Source of the DNA: Trema orientale | Lineage: Eukaryota; Streptophyta; Magnoliopsida; Rosales; Cannabaceae | Assembly: GCA_002914845.1 (NCBI GenBank) | Contig: JXTC01000420.1 | Coordinates: forward strand, 70,717 to 134,716 | DNA length: 64,000 bases | Reading direction: 5' to 3' | In this document: positions 22,359 through 33,857 of the stretch, piece by piece | Layout of the letters: each line of letters opens with the position of its first letter | Position numbering within the stretch: the first letter of the stretch is position 1 | Made by a program: the position numbers and the translations under genes | Notes under the pieces: generated by a model | Databases searched by the model: none | What the model was told of the DNA's origin: nothing | Seen by the model: only the letters and a program-made list of their open reading frames with translations

Positions 22359-23166
22359 GGGATAATAACATTAAAATACTTTGATTTTTAATTTTTCTGT
22401 AAAAAAAATCTTGACTAATGTTTGCAAAATAATACCTTTATTTTTAAATTTTCACAAAGTAATATCTAGACTTTTGAATTTCTGTAAAATAATATCCACA
22501 CTTTTGAATTATGCAAATTAATACACTAATAATTAAAATTCTTACAAATTAATACCCTAAGATTTGAAATTCCTATAAATTTATAACCTTAATATCCAAT
22601 TAGTTGATTTTAATAATAAAAAGATGGTAGTAACCACCATCAACTTAATTAAAGCTTCAACTTAATTGAAACTTATTAAATAATAATGAAATTTCTGAAA
22701 AATATTTGTAGTTAGTTTATTTCACTTTTCATTTAAAAAAAAAGTAAAAAATTAGAACCATAGGTAAAAATAGTTAATTGTAAAAAAAAAAAGAAATATG
22801 AGAGGTAAAAAAAAATGTGTTTTTTCAGTAATTAACTAAAAAAAGTAGTTATAAAATAATTTCTAATAATATATAATATTTAAACATTTTTAATAAGTTA
22901 ATGAGAGATGTTTGCATCTTTTAATTTGCTCATAGTATAAATATACAAAGAAAACAAAAGTTGAGGGTATTAATTTGTAAAAATCGTAAATGTCAGGGTA
23001 TTAATTTACAGAATTCAAAAGTGAGAGTATTAATTTGCAGAAATCATAAATGTGAAGGTATTAAGTTGCAAAATTTCAAAAGTGATGTTATTAATTTGTA
23101 GAAGTTCAAAAAATAGGATATCTTTTGCAAAAAAGTTAAAAATGAAAGTATTCTTACGTGATTACC
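22359..23166. mobile_element. 0.8-kb inverted-repeat element whose arms are ~30-bp tandem units
   Basis: The left end (gggataataacattaaaata) matches the complement of the right end (ggtaatcacgtaagaatact). The left arm (about 22385-22590) holds five or six consecutive units of 29-31 bp built on tgcaaaataatacc followed by tttgaat. The right arm (about 22955-23150) holds at least six such units on the other strand. The same unit occurs in the 370-bp elements at 5546 and 23811. No coding sequence. Confidence 0.65.
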
Positions 23167-23810
23167 ATTATATTATAAGCCAATTGCCATATTATTTAGT
23201 AGTCGATGTAATAAAATCCACAAAATTGACACAATCATATAATTAATTAGCGATTATGAAACACTAACTTTGGAAGTAAGTGACCCGTTAATGATTACTA
23301 CTAATGGATTGTAATCATAACTGTGTGCGTCAAAGAGGCACATAGGCTCAGAAATATTCTGTTAAATCCTCTCACAATCACAAATTTTGGAGACTTCCTA
23401 TCTTCTGTTATTCTATTCCCACAAATTGGAAGAAAATGCCATTCTCTGACGTAACTGAACTTATTTTAATGGGTCGGACACGGATGCAATGGTACAAATA
23501 AAAGTACTGAAATCGGCTAGAATAAATAGTGATAAAATCCAAATGGCCTACGTAATTTGCGATGCCACATTATTTTTGGACCTTATTAATGATGTTGATT
23601 CTTCACTCCCCTCTCACAGTCTCACCCCTCTATTTGGAACTATGTATATTTGTCCTCATCAGGGGTTCACTGATTTCTAGCTAGTAAATTATTCGCGAGT
23701 TAAGTGTACGTAGTATACACAGTTTGCGAGTTCTAATTTAGAGTAAAATAATAATACGTCACCAACAATTTTAGCACAGAAAATGTTAAATATTTGGGCA
23801 AAAAAAATAA
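23167..23810. other. Intergenic DNA
   Basis: No gene recognised. 23489-23680 is open for 63 codons on the plus strand but has no domain or splice context. Confidence 0.4.
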
Positions 23811-24181
23811 GGGTAAATTATAAAAAAAAAAATTATATAAAGTTTAGATATAATACAATTTAAATCTTAAAGTTTGGATTCTACAAAATAATATCTTAAA
23901 ATTAGGAATTTATGAAAATAATACCTGAGTTGACTTTTTGAATAATTTTAACTAATAAAATATAATAATATCATCAAAACTAAGGAAAATAATAAGGATT
24001 AATCCAATTTTAGTGGATAATATTATTGTTTTTTTCGTTATTAAAATTGGTCAAAATATAAGTCTAAGGTATTAATTTTCAAAAATTTTTAATCTCAAAA
24101 TATTATTTTGCAAAGTCCAAAATTTAGGATTTAAATTGCAAGAATACTCAAATTTTAAGTTATTTCTTTTGCAATTCACCC
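23811..24181. mobile_element. Palindromic MITE, about 370 bp, family A copy 2
   Basis: Aligns along its whole length with 5546-5913: shared words include gactttttgaataa, ttttaactaataaaa and cgttattaaaattggtcaaa. The ends are gggtaaattat and the complement of gcaattcaccc. The copies differ by many substitutions, so neither is recent. Confidence 0.75.
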
Positions 24182-26349
24182 AAAAAAAGATATGATATTT
24201 ATAGATTTATAACGTGACTGAGAAGCCAAATGTTAATCAAGTAATAGTAGTTTTACTTAAATTTATTTTTACAGTAAGTACTTTCAACAAAAAAAAATTT
24301 ATAGACACCACTTTAGTGAGATCATGAACGTTTTCCTTAAGGAGGTAAGCTACAAAATTAGTAGTCAATAATCTAATTTAAAACCCATTCTTTACTTGAA
24401 TTGAACCATTTAAATTTTGGCTGGAACGTCTTTAAGAAACCACAAAAAAATTAAATTTTTGTTACTAGAGAACTCCAGTATGATTCAAAAGTAATAAAAA
24501 TGGTAATAATCGTAATTTTGTTTATTTTGGCTTTGTTAACGAATATTTTGTCAACCTAAAAAAATTAAGATATTTAATCGGAATTAGACTAAGATTTAGA
24601 GTAGTTCAGAATGATTGACGTTTTTCACCAAAAAAAAAAAAAGAGTAGTTCAGAATGACCTGTGTCCATTGTACTTTATTACTATAGAGATGATCACAAC
24701 TGAGAACAAATGCAGCTAAAGTCTATTGCGACCAAGGTAGAGTGTTGACGTTGCATATAATTATAGTAAGAAATATGGGTTTTAGGTCCACGCAGTGGGC
24801 CCAATTATCATATCGGTTGTGTGACTGATATAATTTGCTGATTTTGTTGTCGAATCTTCGTTTAAATGAGTCCCACTTGCGGAGTTGCGGTGGGTCACCA
24901 CGACGACCATGCAGTTGGGGTTGAACATTACAAAACCAACATTATTACATTGTTTCACTTATCAAAGGGAAAGAAAAATTATTACAATATTGTTCCACAT
25001 ATGCATTGTCTCTCCGGATTGTTGCAAATAAGACCAACGTAATAGTTTTATAAATCCATGATGAAAATGAATCGTAATGCGAAATATTTTGGAAACAAAC
25101 GAGAATGAGAGAAGAGTTGTAATATGATTTTTGCTTCTCAATGCTTATTGTCTATTAGAATTTGGAGTTGGAATCAGCCCAATTTCTTTTTTACTATAAA
25201 CATGTATGACTACCGCAAATAGTAAGGATATTTAGTCGATCGATGTTGTACTAATTTAGACAAATTGTAACCGATTTGAACAGAATATGGTTTTCAGAAA
25301 ATATATCGAATCCATTAATCCGCAAAAAGGTTTCAACCCGTCAATCTAATCCAATTATATCCGCAAATGTGTAGATTGGATCATTTATTGATTAAGATGA
25401 AATGATTTTAGAGTTTTTTTGGTTAATAACTAATATTTAGCTAGTAAAATAGTAATATAGTAATATAGTGGAGTAAGAAACAAGATGTATAATAAAAGTC
25501 TAGACTTCAAAATATAACCAACTGAAAATTCTAAAATGTATAAAGTGTACGTACTTTTTTGTATAAAATAAAATGCGGGTTTGTTTGCATCGGTTACTTT
25601 TATATCAAGTGTAATCGATCCACATTGGTGAGCATTTTGAGAATAACAATTTTATCCACATATGATCAGTCATTAATTTCTACTTGCAAATTGGATAAAA
25701 TTGGCGGATTAATGGGTTATTTTATAGTTTGATTACAATTTTGAACGCTACAAATGAATATGATTCAAATCTAGAAAAAATTCAATATAGGATGCATCGT
25801 TTCACTATTTTTGTGCTAGAAATTAATAAAGTTATTTTAGGTGTGGTGAACTTATAAACTCTTTGTTAATAGAGGTAGCACTTGTGATCACTTTATCTTT
25901 TATCCCAATAGTGAAGCAGTCAATATACGTACTAAAATTATTATTGTTATTATTATTTAATGTTGATGGTTTGTTTAGTAATTAGAAAATTTTTAATTGT
26001 ATTTCTCATATTCTAGCTAGCAATTAGTTTATTTTAATAATAAATTTTCTTTTACCTTAAAAAAAACGATTGTCACAACACTTACTGTTAAAAGTTAATT
26101 GTTCCAATGTTTTATATTTTAATTAATTGTAGTTAACAAATCGTATCCAAATTAAAATAATATTATCCTCTTTTATGATGGAAAACACGCAAAAGGTGTT
26201 ATAATTATTTGAAGGTAGAAAGTAGTGCAATTACCATTATCTGTAGTAAAACATAAATGAAGCTTTTCAAAAACTAAGCTAGAGATTTATTTTTCATAAA
26301 AAAAGGCGTAGATGGAGCAACAAGAGTCTCAAGTGCTCTATGTTAATTT
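24182..26349. other. AT-rich intergenic DNA
   Basis: No coding region, RNA gene or bounded repeat recognised. Composition is slightly more balanced around 24780-24930. Confidence 0.4.
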
Positions 26350-26980
26350 CATTATTATTTTATTTTATTTTTTTGAGATAAAACGGACTCTTCAGAGAAA
26401 TAATATTAATAAAACTAAAAAGCTTCAATTACAATACAAGAATAGAGGATTATAATTTCAAACTCCTTAAAAATAGTGACGAAAAATAAATCACAAACAC
26501 AATAATAACAAGATTATGGGTTACTGTAATTCTCCAAGAGAAGAAGATAACAAGGACCACCAGCAAATAATTGCCTTCATTTGCTATTAGACTGCGTTCT
26601 TGGCAGATAGCGTACTGTGATTCTAGCACCAAATGAGATCTACGCCCGCTGAAAAAAAAAACTAACTTATCCGTATTACAGATCTAAATCAAAAAAAAAA
26701 AATTCTCAGATTTAAGATATAGTAAATAGAACTAAAAACTAACACAGATAAAAAATCTGGTGGTACTATAACTGGATCTAAATCTGGACTTATTATAAAA
26801 ATAAAAAAATAAAAAATAGATAAACCCTTCATCCCTAAAGAAGACCAAGGAGGAGAAGAGAGGAGAAGGAGAGGCCGGAGAAAGAGATCAAAGCACTCCC
26901 TCTCCGGTCTCTTATGAAAGCGTCTGGCAAGGGTTTTTTAGAGAGAAAGAAAAGAAGGTTAGGATTTTTTTTTTTTTCCT
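26350..26980 (-). mobile_element. A-tailed retroposon-like unit 1
   Basis: Read on the minus strand it ends with tattaatattatttctctg followed by atctcaaaaaa, the tail style of plant LINEs. Its minus-strand start is a pyrimidine-rich stretch (complement of 26843-26960). Between them are several agatcta-containing words and an A-rich interior. Unit 2 at 27165 has the same order of parts. No reverse transcriptase frame is present, so this would be a non-autonomous or badly decayed LINE relative. Borders approximate. Confidence 0.35.
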
Positions 26981-27164
26981 AGGGATCCTTTCTTTAATTT
27001 GGCCTCGCTTTTTGAGTAGTTTCTGTTAATTCTATTATTATTGTTTGATTTAAAAAAATTGAGAGAAATAAAATACAACATTACTCTGTTATTACGCCAA
27101 AATGTGTCATTTGGTTTGATGATTGAAATAGAAAAAGAATAAGACTAAATAATACCATGGACTT

Positions 27165-27845
27165 AAAATATAAATTTTTTTGAAGGAAAATACTTTAATT
27201 AATAATAAAAGGATAGTACAATACCCATAAATAGATTTTTGATTATAAAACAGATAACTATAAACAACTAATAAAAGTCCTTGGAAAAAAATTGCACACA
27301 TGGATCTTAGCGAAATCGACCTATGAAGAGGAGATTTATACAGATCACCGTTGGTGTGTACTTTGATAGAGCTCTACGCCTCAGCGACTGGCTCGTTATA
27401 GCCCTCCCTTCAGCATTCATTGTTGGTGTCTCTTGCTTCTTATCAAAAAACTACAGGAGGGTAAAAACTACCTTACACACAATCCAGATATGAACATATT
27501 TGGTAAAAAACCACCATAGATCTAGATATAGGTGGACTAAAATAATAAAAACATAAACAAATACTATAAACTACCACAGATCTAGATTTAGGAGTATTAA
27601 AACTACCCTAGATCTAGAAGTAGGGGAAAAACTATTTCCCTATATAGGAGGATTATTTAACAATACTGTTAAAAACACGAAAGAAAATTGTAAAAAAATC
27701 CATACCGGAGAGAAGGAAGACCCTTCTCCCTGGTAGGAAAAGCACCTGTTAATGGAGGAGAGCTGCTGCTCATGGAGGAATTCTAATGGGGAAGAGAAAC
27801 CCCGATTCTAGAGAGAAGCGACTCTCTCTCTCTCTCTAAAACTTC
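27165..27845 (-). mobile_element. A-tailed retroposon-like unit 2 with agatctag repeats
   Basis: Minus-strand 3' end: ttaattaaagtattttcc then ttcaaaaaaattt. The interior (27505-27635) has four near-repeats of cc-a-y-agatctaga. The minus-strand start is a pyrimidine-rich GC-containing region with (GA)n (27822-27838). The layout parallels unit 1. No frame supports an enzyme. The assignment rests on architecture only. Confidence 0.35.
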
Positions 27846-28842
27846 TAATTTTTTGTCTTCGGGTTCAGTTAACTTGATCAATTAAAATATAAATTGAATG
27901 GCCAATTGAATTGTTTATGTTCATTTGAATATTTGAATGAATTTATAAATTAGGATTATTTTGCTTGGTTGGTATTTGGAAACGAATTGAATAGTAATAA
28001 TTTTGACAAAAATATACTAATTCATAATATGTGTATTATAATTATGTATTAGGATATTTTTGAAGTGCTTATTTTATAATAATAATTATAGTAATTAATA
28101 TATTCAAATAAAAATATAGTTCAATTCAAATATTGAGTCTTGATTAGTTGATTGTATCAAGTTGGTTTGTTTGTTTGTTTTTATTTTTAATAAAGTATGA
28201 TAGGTTGTAGAGAATTGGAGTTCATGTAATGTTATATAACATAAAAAAAATTGGGGTAAAATGTCTGATATAGTTAAGGGGTAATTTAAAAATAATAATA
28301 TTTTACATGCGATAATGGAATGACTATTGTAGTAGTCATCTTAAGAAATATAAGTGATTTCTATCTCTTTTATCAAAATTAAACATATGAATGATATACG
28401 AAAATTGTCATTGCATTTCAATTACCATACCATGAGATCAAACGTCGACACTTAGAAAGGAAGCTCTCAAGCTCAAATCCAAGACTACGTCACTGTTTCA
28501 ACTTTATTATTAGGTTAGTAATCGTAGAGAGGAGTCATTTGTCAACAAAATGAGAGTGTTTTTCTTCCCAAATCAACTCTCTACTACAATAGTGTTATTC
28601 GTTAAAATGTAATATTCCTATAAAAACATGAAGCAACCGAGTTTGCAAACCACATGAAACTAGGCCTACTTGTATTACACTTGTACATACTACATACACA
28701 GCATCATTACATACATAATGCATATATATAGCCAGGCCAACAACCATATTGCAAAATTTCGGAGTCTTTATTTAATTATGAATCTGCCAATATTAATATA
28801 ACTAACGAGTTAAAAAAAATTATACATAAAGAGCACCAATTT
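27846..28842. other. AT-rich intergenic DNA
   Basis: No supported gene or repeat boundary. Confidence 0.4.
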
Positions 28843-29047
28843 AGTAGGTTTTTTTTTTTTTATTTACACATAAGTATCATTTTGACCAATTAAAATTTTT
28901 TATATACATTTTTTTATAATAAAAAGTAAGAGAGAGAAATAGTATTAATGATTTTCATAAACATCATTATAGCCGTTAGATCATTATTAGATAATGATCT
29001 AAAAGAAAATACTTATACGTAAGTAAAAAAAAAAAAAAAACTTACTA
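28843..29047. mobile_element. Short palindromic MITE, about 205 bp
   Basis: The left arm, tagtagg plus a T run then atttacacataagtat, mirrors the complement of the right arm, tagtaag plus a T run then acttacgtataagtat. A perfect 21-bp palindrome with the arms gatcattat lies inside at 28979-28999. No frame. Confidence 0.6.
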
Positions 29048-29914
29048 GATAGGCAATCATATATATACATTTATTTTTAAAAACGAAGAGCAGTCGATCA
29101 AAAATAATTGTAAGTGGTAAAGCAAATTTGGTAAAATAAAATCAGGGACAGAGGATGCAAGATCCAACTAGAGAAATAAGAACCATTAAATTAATTGTTG
29201 GTAAGCAAAGTTAAAGTAGCAAGGAGAGAGCTGGGGGATCATAAAGAGGGTCCATCGTAAGCCGTGCAGACGTGGCAAGTGGTGAGCGTGCCATGTTGGC
29301 CAGTTTCCCGACATTTTTGGTTCCATGATTGTGGGACCCACTTTATCTTCCTCCTCACCCACTACTTTGCCTTTAATGAGTGCTTACCAGGTGGAGTCTC
29401 CTCCCCGTTAAGCCCCGTTGTTCCTCTGTTTTATTGGCTCTAAATTAGACAAAGTATAATGAAATCGATTATTGGCTCCCAAACCAATAAGGGAAAAAAA
29501 AGGTTATTATTCTTCTTTCTCCAACATTTTTATTGTTTTGCGACTTTATTTCCCATAATTAGGAACGAGCTCTTTATCTTTAAAATAAATAAATAAATAA
29601 AGAAGAATAAGAAGATAGCTCTTCACATGTGATCACCTTAAAAAGTTCCTATCCTTTTAATTCTTTCTTTATAAATAGAGCAATACTACAGAGCATTTTG
29701 AGGTCTCAAGCATCATAAGAGTGTCTGTTTTTCATTGAAAGATGGAATGACACGGAATAACACTTCAGGTGGGATCCAGAATAGGACCCAGTATATTAAT
29801 TTCATCTTCTAGTGAAAGATTAACACCTCTTGTGATGATCGGTACCTTATGGTGCTCCATAACATTACTCTTATAAATGACTTGTTTGTTTTCTTTCTTC
29901 TTTGACATGTTTTC
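29048..29914. other. Intergenic DNA with a GC-richer, promoter-like island
   Basis: 29215-29440 is clearly GC-richer than its surroundings, and a TATA-like ttataaatag lies at 29670. No exon with a recognisable protein follows; a candidate LTR begins at 29915 instead. It could be a stranded promoter or part of a retroelement. Confidence 0.35.
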
Positions 29915-30998
29915 TGTTGGAAAATGGGTTAATATAGGTTAATATATATTGGGCTTGTCTTGGGCTTGGAAGCCCATATACATTATAAAGTTTAATTATT
30001 GTATTAGAATCCATTTTCATGAACTATTTTGAAACTAAAAATTGAGTGGGATCTATATCTTGTTGATGAAAGGTCTTGGTGAATTCTTATTCTCCTCCGC
30101 GAGGACATCGATTTTGTATATTCACAGGCTCAAAATGGTGCACGGATGAATGAGAAATTGNTTTGTGATGGTGGTAAGAATAACTACCACAGATGCTATC
30201 TCATGTGCGCGCAGAGGGGGGATGCAAATCTTCGGGCTTGGGTGTGAATTTGTATGGGCTCGTGTGTGCCCGCACCTACTGACATGAATGCTGGGCCGAA
30301 ACTTGGACCATAGTAAGCCCAACTTTTTGTTGCGGCCCAGTATATTTTTTCTTTCTTTTTTGACCGTTTTGCTTCTTCAAAATGTAGCAGAAACTGCCAA
30401 GCTATAAAATCAGGAACCGTTTTGCTTCATGATAAACGTTTTTAACGTTTTTGTTAATAGCTGCCAAGAGTAACTACCATGTTAATGGCCAAAAATGTTT
30501 GTAACAGCCATACTTATGGCTAAAAAAACGTTTTCAGATTAATGCAAATATTTTCTGGTTTTGCTAACAAGTCCCCCCCTTGGAGACTATAAAAGGAGAG
30601 CTTCCCCTCCTCATTCTTCATACCAAAAACAGAAGCTTCTTTCTGATTTCTCTCTACCACCCTCTCTCAATTTCTCTAGTTTTTCCGAGTATTGTTGAAA
30701 ACTTGAGTTTTTCTAGCTATAGCTCTTAGAGAATTTAGAAATTTCGTAGCTAGATCTTTTAGTGTGTTGGAGTTCATTACAATCCAGTTTGTAGAGTAGA
30801 AGTGTTAGTGCTTCACTTGCTACTTTAGTCGTTGTATCCTGGGAAACTAACGCTTTCAATACCTCAAGCATTCTACCAGAGGGAGCGAATCAATTTTAAG
30901 GACACTGTGTGTCACACAGGCCTCGATTAGTAATGTAGTTACTATTTTTGTAGGATACTGTTATTTTTCTGTGGACGAATCAAGTTTCGTACCTAACA
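29915..30998 (+). repeat. Candidate copia-type LTR (about 1.08 kb)
   Basis: Starts TGTTGG and ends CCTAACA, with TG...CA borders. A TATAAAAG box at 30588-30595 is followed by a CT-rich leader-like stretch, as in plant LTRs. Composition is more balanced than the neighbourhood. No matching 5-bp duplication is seen (ttttc before, tattg after) and no gag or pol follows. It is therefore either a truncated element or a rearranged solo LTR. The single undetermined base is at 30161. Confidence 0.45.
30588..30595 (+). promoter_or_regulatory. TATA box in the candidate LTR
   Basis: TATAAAAG followed by a pyrimidine-rich leader; start of transcription would be near 30620. Inferred. Confidence 0.45.
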
Positions 30999-31467
30999 TA
31001 TTGGAGAGAAATGTTTGGTAACTTTAAATTTTGTTTTAAAGTTTATTGTAAACATTTGTTAATATTTTGTGACCTTATATATTGCATGTTATTGTTAATT
31101 ATTTCCTACATTTTTAACTTAAATCAAATTCAGCTTATAACTTCAACGATTCATGTTCCTTGCTAACATTATCAAAGTCATTTATTGGTATGAGATTCAT
31201 GTGAGATCTATGTCAATAAACGGTCATCATTAGACAAACGTATTTGTTCGTGATGCTTCTCATGATTTTTAATTATTGGCAATAGTGAAATATGGTATCT
31301 TTGACATCACTCTCAGACAGGTGACATTGGAACTGTTCAAGGATTTTATTTTAATTTATTTCACATTACAAATGTTGCATAATCATATCCCCTACGATCA
31401 GTTCCACATAAGTAGACAGCCGTAATTGGTTAGACATATGGGTGTTCCCAAAGAACAACGTGAAATT
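30999..31467. other. AT-rich DNA after the candidate LTR
   Basis: A word resembling a tRNA-Met primer-binding site (attggtatgaga, 31182) occurs 185 bp past the LTR end, too far for a normal site. No gene. Confidence 0.35.
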
Positions 31468-31886
31468 AGGTGAAATACACTTTTTTTATAATCAGGTTTA
31501 GAAAATACACCTCTCCCAATAGGTTTTAAGTAAATATATTCCTTAAAAAAAAGATGTAAAAGAATTTATATACCCATAAGTTGAGAGCACTATATAGTAT
31601 CGAGTGCTAAATAAAATGTCTAAAAACTTGACTAAAAAAAAAAGAGTTTGAATGTTGTATGCTAGACAGGGTGTCGAGAACGCTAGACAAGTGTGTTGAG
31701 TGGCGCTATACAAGGTATCTAACTCGACCTCCTTGTCTAGATAGCTCTGGACCATTAATAGAATAAGTGGTAGGAGCATTTTTGTTCTATAATATAAAAT
31801 TAAAACTTAAAAAGAGTATTCACTAAAAAAACTATTGAGAGGGGGTATATTTTCTAAAATATACTTTGGAAAAGATGTATTTTGCT
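31468..31886. mobile_element. Inverted-repeat element, about 420 bp
   Basis: The left arm (gaaatacactttttttataa ... tagaaaatacacctctccc) corresponds to the complement of the right arm (caaaatacatcttttcc ... tagaaaatataccccctc). Between them is a core rich in ctagaca words (31660-31745). No frame with a known domain. Confidence 0.55.
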
Positions 31887-32340
31887 AACAACACTAATAT
31901 TGATTTCCAACAGATAAATAAAAAAACTCTTACATTAATGAAATATTTTCAGTCTGACTTTTATTATTTCATCATAGGCAATGACACTTGAAACGGATCT
32001 GGTTAATTAGTATAATGATACTCTTTATGGACGATCTCAGTACTAAAATTAGCTCTTGGCCTCTACCAAAATCTAATAATAACAAAAAAGTTTATTTTTT
32101 TCCCCTCTTTTTCTAAAGAAGCCACTATTGATAAGCCAATAAGCATAAAATTATTAATATAAAACGCCGTATTTTCTAAATAGGTTGGTAGTTGAAGTGA
32201 ACGTCTTCTTATTAGATAAAACTTTTAAATTATTGAACTGAAAAGCAACTTCACCTAATTATATATTGTCCTTCGAAAAATTATTTTCCAATCTTGTTTC
32301 CTTCTGCCGTCCCAAAAATCAACGTATTTTTGAAAAAAAA
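31887..32340. other. AT-rich intergenic DNA
   Basis: No feature recognised. Confidence 0.35.
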
Positions 32341-32705
32341 AAGGATAATATCACTTTTATATATTGTATTTTGACACTTTTTTCAGTTTGTATCTTGTGT
32401 TTTGATTATTATCAACATTGACCCTTAAATTTAATATTTGTTACAAATTTATATCTTGACACCAATTTAAAACAATGAACTTAATAAGATGATTTAATAA
32501 ACTTATTCTTGAATCAATTTTTATATGGTTTATTTTCAAATTTTTAAACGGCATCTTGGTAAATTAACGCTCTAAATTGGTGCCAGGGTATAAATTTATA
32601 ACAGATTTCAAATCTAAAAGCCAATATTGATAATAACCAAAACACAATGTACAATTTGAACAAAGTGTCAAAATACAATATATAAAAGTGAAAAAATAAT
32701 AAATA
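32341..32705. mobile_element. Palindromic MITE D, complete copy
   Basis: The left end ggataatatcacttttatat followed by attgtattttgacac mirrors the complement of the right end (cacttttatatattgtattt then tgacac). Long matching arms run inward to about 32480 and 32580. The next 260 bp are a second, internally deleted copy in the same orientation. Confidence 0.7.
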
Positions 32706-32966
32706 ATATAGGAATAATATTACTTTTATACATTGTATTTTGAAACTTACCAAGATGATTTAATAAATTTATTCTCAGATCAGTTTTTATATAGTTTATT
32801 TTCAATTTTTTAAATTGCATCTTGATAAATTAATTACTCTAAATTCGTGTCAGAGTATAAATTTATAACATATTTCAAATCTAAAGATCAATATTGATAA
32901 TAACCAAAATACAAGATAAAATTTGAATAAAGTATCAAAATACAAAATATAAAAATAAAATTATCC
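32706..32966. mobile_element. Palindromic MITE D, internally deleted second copy
   Basis: Starts with gaataatattacttttatac and attgtattttgaaac like the first copy, then jumps straight to ccaagatgatttaat, so most of the left arm is missing. The right arm is complete to ttatccc at 32965. Head-to-tail with 32341-32705. Confidence 0.68.
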
Positions 32967-33830
32967 CAATATCTACAAAATAAAAAAAAAAACCCTCATG
33001 TGAATTAACTTTAACTTCTCATTTATTTTTCTTGCATTAGTTTCTTTTAGAAAATTAGAATGGTATATTTTAGACAGCTTTTTAATAATTAATGGTTAGG
33101 TATGGGTGAGATATGTCTATTCCACCATCCCAACCATCACGGATACAGTATACACATGAGTAGTAACTCATGTACCCATTAAGAATTGAAAAATAATACC
33201 TGTATGCCATAAAAAAAAATTAAATCCAACACAATTTAATAAAAAATTAATATCTAAATAAAAATCATAATGTAAGATGAGTTTCTATATATTTCATATA
33301 CTTTCGTTTATTTTTATATATAAAAATTATGTAATTTATTTTTTTTTATTGTTTATATTAATCGGATAGGATAGATTTGAGTAAAAGTTTGCACCCAAAA
33401 CCCACCCTAATAAGTTACCCATAGATAAACGAGCAAATTTGTAAAAATTGCCATAATTAGTTAACATTATGAACATTTATCTTAATGACTTTGAAAAGTT
33501 GGCCATTCTCCGAAAGAAAGCCCTCTTTAATTGCACAAAGGGGTAGACCATGGACATATGCACATACAACAAGTGAAAACAAATACCGAAGAATACAGTG
33601 ACTATAAATCGTACTTTCGAGAAACCATAAGTAACTCTGAACAAGCGCTCAAAACTTGGTTTAAATGGTAGACAAAAATGACTAGATTCAAAGAATGAAG
33701 AGCCCCTTATCTAGATTTTCTTCTCATTTTTGTGTGAAACTGTAAAATATTCTCCTCGTGTTTTAATAGTGTATCAATTTGTATTGTGTCTAGTTTAGAT
33801 CACAGAATCAACATCACTGGGGTCAAGCTT
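32967..33830. other. Intergenic DNA and 3' UTR of the CPN60 gene
   Basis: The part nearest 33830 should be 3' UTR. No canonical AATAAA was found on the minus strand at the expected distance. Confidence 0.4.
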
Positions 33831-33857
33831 TTAATAGCCCAAGCCTCCTGTGCCTGG
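33831..33857 (-). other. In-frame relic of the CPN60 C-terminal tail, beyond the stop codon
   Basis: Directly after the TAA (33860-33858) the same frame continues as PGTGGLGY and a second TAA (33833-33831). A Gly-rich end finishing in an aromatic residue is what mitochondrial chaperonins normally carry. It therefore looks as if the present stop was created by mutation and the old tail now lies in the 3' UTR. Confidence 0.7.

Noticed and set aside
22385..22590. CRISPR-like array (repeats of ~30 bp)
   Set aside because: The units abut without unique spacers, are degenerate, AT-rich and in inverted arms within a plant genome.
31172..31195. Primer-binding site for the candidate LTR
   Set aside because: attggtatgaga resembles the tRNA-Met site but lies 185 bp past the LTR end and has mismatches at key positions.
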